From: Yinghuangia soli
Lineage (GTDB): Bacteria; Actinomycetota; Actinomycetes; Streptomycetales; Streptomycetaceae
NCBI RefSeq assembly: GCF_021502675.1
Contig: NZ_JAKFHA010000005.1
Coordinates: forward strand, 293,213-357,212
Direction of reading: 5' to 3'
DNA length: 64,000 nucleotides
In this document: positions 60,724 to 64,000 of the stretch, piece by piece
How the letters are laid out: every line of letters begins with the position of its first letter
Position numbering within the stretch: position 1 is the first letter of the stretch
The notes under the pieces: generated by a model
The model's database searches: none
Told to the model about the DNA's origin: nothing
What the model saw: the letters and a program-made list of their open reading frames with translations, nothing else
Translations under genes and position numbers: made by a program

Positions 60724-61934
60724 GCGCAAACCTGACCGCGGCGGGGGAGGACGAGGTGATGGCCCTCCTCGCGCACCCGGCACCCGGACCGCTGACCCTG
60801 CGCCGCGAACCCTTCGGCCCCGCCCCCGACGGCACTCCCGTGTACCGCTGGACGTTCGGCGACCCGGCCGGAGTCACCGCGGCCGTCCTCACCTACGGCG
60901 CCATCCTCCAGTCCTGCCGCGTCCCGGACCGGGACGGCGTGCCCGGGGACGTCGTCCTCGGCCTTCCCGAAGTCGCCGACTACGCCGCCGACGAGACCTA
61001 CCTCGGGGCCCTCGTCGGCCGCTACGCCAACCGCATCGCCGGCGCCCGCTTCGTCCTCGACGGCACCGAGTACCGCCTGCCCGCCAACGACCGCGGCAAC
61101 ACCCTGCACGGCGGACCCGACGGCTTCCACCGCCGCGTCTGGACGAGCGCCGGAATCGTCGGCGCCGACCGCGTGGGCGTACGCCTGCGCCTGCACAGCC
61201 CCGATGGCGACATGGGCTTCCCCGGCGCCCTGGACATCGAAGTCGCCTACACGGTCGACCGCTCCGGAACGCTCGCCGTCGACTACCAGGCCCGCACCGA
61301 CCGGCCGACCGTCGTCAATCCGACCCAGCACGCCTACTGGAACCTCTCCGGCAGCGGAAACCGAAGCGCCGACGGAGGCAACGGAGACAACGGAGACATA
61401 GGCGCCCACCTGCTCGACGTCGCCGCGGACACCTACCTCCCGGTGGACGCGCACGGCATCCCGTACGGTCCCGAAGTGCCGCTCCACGGCACGCCCCTCG
61501 CCCGGCACGGGCAGCCGCTGCGCGACGTGCTCGACCCGGACGTCCGCGCCCGGCACCCGCAACTCGCCGCAGCAGGCGGCCTCGACCACTGCTTCGTCCT
61601 ACGGCGTTCCGGCGGCGAAGAGCCCTCCGCGCCGCGTCTCGCCGCCCGCCTCGCCGACCCGCGCAGCGGCCGCATCCTCCGAGTGGCCACCACCGAACCC
61701 GGCCTGCAGGTCTACACCGCGAACGGCCCCACGCCGCCCTTCGGCAGCCATTCCGCGGTGTGCCTGGAGACCCAGCACTTCCCGGACGCGCCGAACCGGC
61801 CCACCTACCCCCCGACCGTCCTGCGGCCCGGGGAGCTCCACCGTTCGACCACGCACTACCGCTTCACGCATCTACCCATCGGGTCGAGGGCGTACGACGG
61901 ATCCAGCCTCGGCATGCCCCCGGCCCCGGACTGA
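60720..61934 (+). CDS. galM: Aldose 1-epimerase (galactose mutarotase)
   Basis: A 404-residue mutarotase starting at the GTG that overlaps the galK stop. Catalytic histidine and glutamate are visible in NPTQHAYWNLSG and CLETQHFPDAPN; GRYANRIAGARF is the conserved sugar-binding arginine segment. It converts beta- to alpha-galactose for GalK. Two insertions rich in Gly/Asn/Asp (near residue 220) and a longer N-terminus explain the size above the usual 340. An internal ATG at residue 14 is an alternative start. Confidence 0.94.
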   Translation: MSANLTAAGEDEVMALLAHPAPGPLTLRREPFGPAPDGTPVYRWTFGDPAGVTAAVLTYGAILQSCRVPDRDGVPGDVVLGLPEVADYAADETYLGALVGRYANRIAGARFVLDGTEYRLPANDRGNTLHGGPDGFHRRVWTSAGIVGADRVGVRLRLHSPDGDMGFPGALDIEVAYTVDRSGTLAVDYQARTDRPTVVNPTQHAYWNLSGSGNRSADGGNGDNGDIGAHLLDVAADTYLPVDAHGIPYGPEVPLHGTPLARHGQPLRDVLDPDVRARHPQLAAAGGLDHCFVLRRSGGEEPSAPRLAARLADPRSGRILRVATTEPGLQVYTANGPTPPFGSHSAVCLETQHFPDAPNRPTYPPTVLRPGELHRSTTHYRFTHLPIGSRAYDGSSLGMPPAPD

Positions 61935-61950
61935 CCGACCGAAGGACATC

Positions 61951-63870
61951 GTGAAGAAGACCCTCATCGGGGCCGTGCTGGCCGGCGGCCTGCTCGCCGG
62001 GGCACTCGCCGCCCCCGCGACCGGCAGCGCCGCCTCGGGCGCGCCCGCCGACGGCAATGCCGCCGGCAGCGCGTCCGCGAACGTACCGCTCGCCGACACG
62101 TGGGCGCCCCCGCTCAGCACCCGCGGGCGCTACATCGTCGACGCGAACGGCGACCGCTTCAAGCTCAAGTCCGCGAACTGGCATGGCGCACAGGGCTCGT
62201 GGACCGGCTCCGGGGACATCGCCGACCCGGCCAACCACAACGCCGGCGAGAAGTCCGACCAGATGCCGCTCGGCCTGGACCGCACTCCCATCGCGGCCAT
62301 CCTCGCGGACTTCCGCAGCCTGGGCGTCAACAGCTTCCGGCTGCCGTTCTCCAACGAGATGCTGCACGACCAGCGGCCGGTGTCCGACGCCTCCGTCGCG
62401 GCCAACCCGCAGCTGCGCGGCAAGACACCGCTCCAGGTCTTCGACGCGGTGATCGCGGCAAGCACCGCGGAAGGCTTCGCGGTCGTCCTCAACAACCACA
62501 CCAACACCTCGCGCTGGTGCTGCGGCCTGGACGGCAACGAACGCTGGAACACCTCGCAGTCGACCGCCCAGTGGGAAGCCGACTGGCTGTTCATGGCCGA
62601 CCGCTACAAGGCGAACAAGCGCGTGGTCGGCGTCGACCTCTACAACGAGGTCCGGCGCACGATCACCGACGACGCCAACTGGGGCTGGGGCAACGACCAC
62701 GACTGGTACGCCGCATCCCAGCGCGTCGCCGACCGCATCCTCACCCAGGTCAACCGCGACCTGCTCATCGTCGTGGAAGGCATCAACTGGCAGGGCATCC
62801 CCGCCGACGGCTTCTCGCACTGGCGGCCCACCCTGGAGCCGGCCCGGACTCTCTCGCACACGCTGGTCGACTCCGGGAAGCTGGTCTACTCCGCGCACTT
62901 CTACGGGTACACCGGCCCCAACCACACCGGCGCGACCGGCACCGGCGAGACGCACGACTGGCGCTACCAGGAGCTGTCCCGCACGGACCTGTTCGCGACG
63001 CTGCAGCGCCAGGCGTTCTTCGTCGCGGCGGACACCGGGCAGCACTACACCGCGCCGCTGTGGATCAGCGAGTTCGGCATCGGTGCCGCCGAGACCAATC
63101 CGCAGGCCCGCACCTGGTTCACGAACTTCGTGGACTACCTCGTCGCGAACGACACCGATTTCGCGTACTGGCCCGCACTCGGGTTCGCCGGGCACAACTC
63201 GTGGAACCTGCTCGAGTACCGCACCGACGGCACCCGCGACGGCATCCTCGACGGCGGCGACTGGCGCGCCGCCGACTGGCAGCGGCTGGTCTCCGCGGCC
63301 GGCCGGACCGGACCGGTCGCCGCGACGTCCACGTGGGACATGCTGAACCTCGACTTCGCGGACGCCGTGCAGTCGCGCCGCGTCCGCAGCATGCCCGACT
63401 GGGACTCCGGCGCCCGCAAGGCGGTCTGCCCGGACGGGCAGCGGGTCGTCGGCGTCGCGCACAAGGGCGGCCGCGGCCTGTGCACCGACGCGGGCGCGCC
63501 CGGCCTGGTCGACCCGTCCGGCGCGCTCACCGTCGTACGCGACGAGCGCTTCGTCCAGCAGGGCGACTGGGCAGGCGGCTACACCAAGTTCCAGTGCGCG
63601 CCGAACCAGGTCATGACCGGCTACAGCGTGCGCGGACAGGCCGTCTCGGGCGTCCTGTGCGCGACCGCGGTCCGGGCCCTGGGCACCAGCGGCCGCACCG
63701 TGTGGTTCGACCGCGGCGACAACCGCCCGGCCGGCAACCCCGGCGGCGAGTTCGCCTCCGGCAACTACAAGGGCCAGTGCGCCACCGACGAGTACGCCGC
63801 AGGCATCGCGTTCACCGGCGCCTGGGCCAAGGGCAAGACCCCGGACGCCCTGCTCTGCCGCAAGCTCTGA
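61951..63870 (+). CDS. Secreted GH5-type glycoside hydrolase with C-terminal triple Cys repeat
   Basis: A 639-residue secreted enzyme, GTG start with GAAGGA upstream. Signal peptide about 1-28 (IGAVLAGGLLAGALAAPA). The GH5 barrel (about 55-455) has the acid/base E233 (GVDLYNEV) and nucleophile E374 (PLWISEFG). After it come three related segments of about 45 residues, each with a cysteine pair (first Cys before PDGQ, APNQ and ATDE; second after GL, GVL and LL). They may form a small lectin-like or binding module. It sits last in the galactose operon, so a galactan or galactomannan substrate is possible. Confidence 0.88.
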   Translation: MKKTLIGAVLAGGLLAGALAAPATGSAASGAPADGNAAGSASANVPLADTWAPPLSTRGRYIVDANGDRFKLKSANWHGAQGSWTGSGDIADPANHNAGEKSDQMPLGLDRTPIAAILADFRSLGVNSFRLPFSNEMLHDQRPVSDASVAANPQLRGKTPLQVFDAVIAASTAEGFAVVLNNHTNTSRWCCGLDGNERWNTSQSTAQWEADWLFMADRYKANKRVVGVDLYNEVRRTITDDANWGWGNDHDWYAASQRVADRILTQVNRDLLIVVEGINWQGIPADGFSHWRPTLEPARTLSHTLVDSGKLVYSAHFYGYTGPNHTGATGTGETHDWRYQELSRTDLFATLQRQAFFVAADTGQHYTAPLWISEFGIGAAETNPQARTWFTNFVDYLVANDTDFAYWPALGFAGHNSWNLLEYRTDGTRDGILDGGDWRAADWQRLVSAAGRTGPVAATSTWDMLNLDFADAVQSRRVRSMPDWDSGARKAVCPDGQRVVGVAHKGGRGLCTDAGAPGLVDPSGALTVVRDERFVQQGDWAGGYTKFQCAPNQVMTGYSVRGQAVSGVLCATAVRALGTSGRTVWFDRGDNRPAGNPGGEFASGNYKGQCATDEYAAGIAFTGAWAKGKTPDALLCRKL

Positions 63871-64000
63871 CCTTCAGAACCACGACACACCCAGGACACA
63901 CCAGGCGGGCGCCGCCCCCCCCCCCGGCCCGGGGGGGGGGCGCCCCCCCCCCCCGCCCCCCGGCCCGCGGCGGGCGCGGCGGCTGACGGAGCGAGGGGGG
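63871..64000. other. Terminal low-complexity C/G homopolymer tract
   Basis: From 63913 on, runs of 10-12 C or G alternate, arranged as an inverted repeat (C-run, GGCCC, G-run, CGCCC). This could begin as the operon terminator hairpin, but homopolymers of this length are more typical of assembly noise at a contig end. No gene can be supported here. Confidence 0.7.

Noticed and set aside
1..64000. CRISPR arrays, rRNA or insertion sequences
   Set aside because: No regularly spaced repeats, rRNA-like stretches or transposase genes were seen on either strand.

Overview
The window is a contiguous piece of a very G+C-rich actinobacterial chromosome, most likely from Streptomyces or a close relative in the same family. 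Supporting signs are a short chaplin with its signal peptide, a complete-looking ergothioneine operon (egtABCD), an RsbU-type phosphatase, a 6C-RNA-like small RNA, frequent GTG starts and 4-base overlaps between cotranscribed genes. No rRNA, tRNA, CRISPR array, integrase or insertion sequence was seen.

Layout. 1-3516: ergothioneine biosynthesis, egtA-egtB-egtC-egtD on the minus strand, cut by the window edge inside egtD. 3684-6391: an anchored proline/threonine-rich protein divergent from an OmpR-type two-component pair. 6461-6605: a candidate 6C small RNA with its own terminator. 6724-11618: OsmC-like protein, membrane protein, metallophosphoesterase, Ski2-like helicase. 11972-15371: chaplin, a protein made of 26 Ser-x-x triplets, a slipin and a membrane-anchored PP2C phosphatase. 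15489-18641: an orphan sesquiterpene-type cyclase divergent from a GMC oxidoreductase. 18730-21382: lnt and small housekeeping-type genes. 21401-26035: an accessory patch with visibly lower G+C, holding two adjacent AlkB-like 2-oxoglutarate oxygenases, a small unknown protein, a HutC-type regulator with two dyad operators, and a decayed ATPase-nuclease gene running into lgt. 25959-28306: lgt and a BlaI/M56 pair. 28476-33073: VOC protein, DUF485/acetate symporter operon and a CtaG-like protein. 33393-35328: an orphan ATP-synthase b-subunit paralogue and a MarR-controlled gene. 35611-37128: an intact ATPase-PD-(D/E)XK fusion behind 25-bp tandem repeats. 37247-43086: oxidoreductase, two RidA proteins, TetR, a methyltransferase and small proteins. 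43273-49708: a TerD-like large protein, then an agmatinase-family/permease/nitrilase operon with a divergent XRE-cupin regulator. 49806-63870: a galactoside regulon.

How the genes work together. The clearest functional unit is the last 14 kb. A sugar ABC transporter (binding protein and two permeases), a GH31 glycosidase, a GH42 beta-galactosidase, galT, galK, galM and a secreted GH5 enzyme surround a LacI regulator. Three copies of the same 16-bp palindrome (ATGTTWGCGCWAACAT) lie before the transporter, before lacI and before the GH42 operon, so one repressor probably controls all three units. galE is absent from the cluster. A second unit (46-49.7 kb) looks like uptake and hydrolysis of a guanidino compound such as 4-guanidinobutyramide. 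The most unusual material lies in 21.4-26.0 kb and 35.5-37.1 kb (oxygenase pair; ATPase-nucleases) and in the Ser-x-x triplet protein at 12.4 kb.
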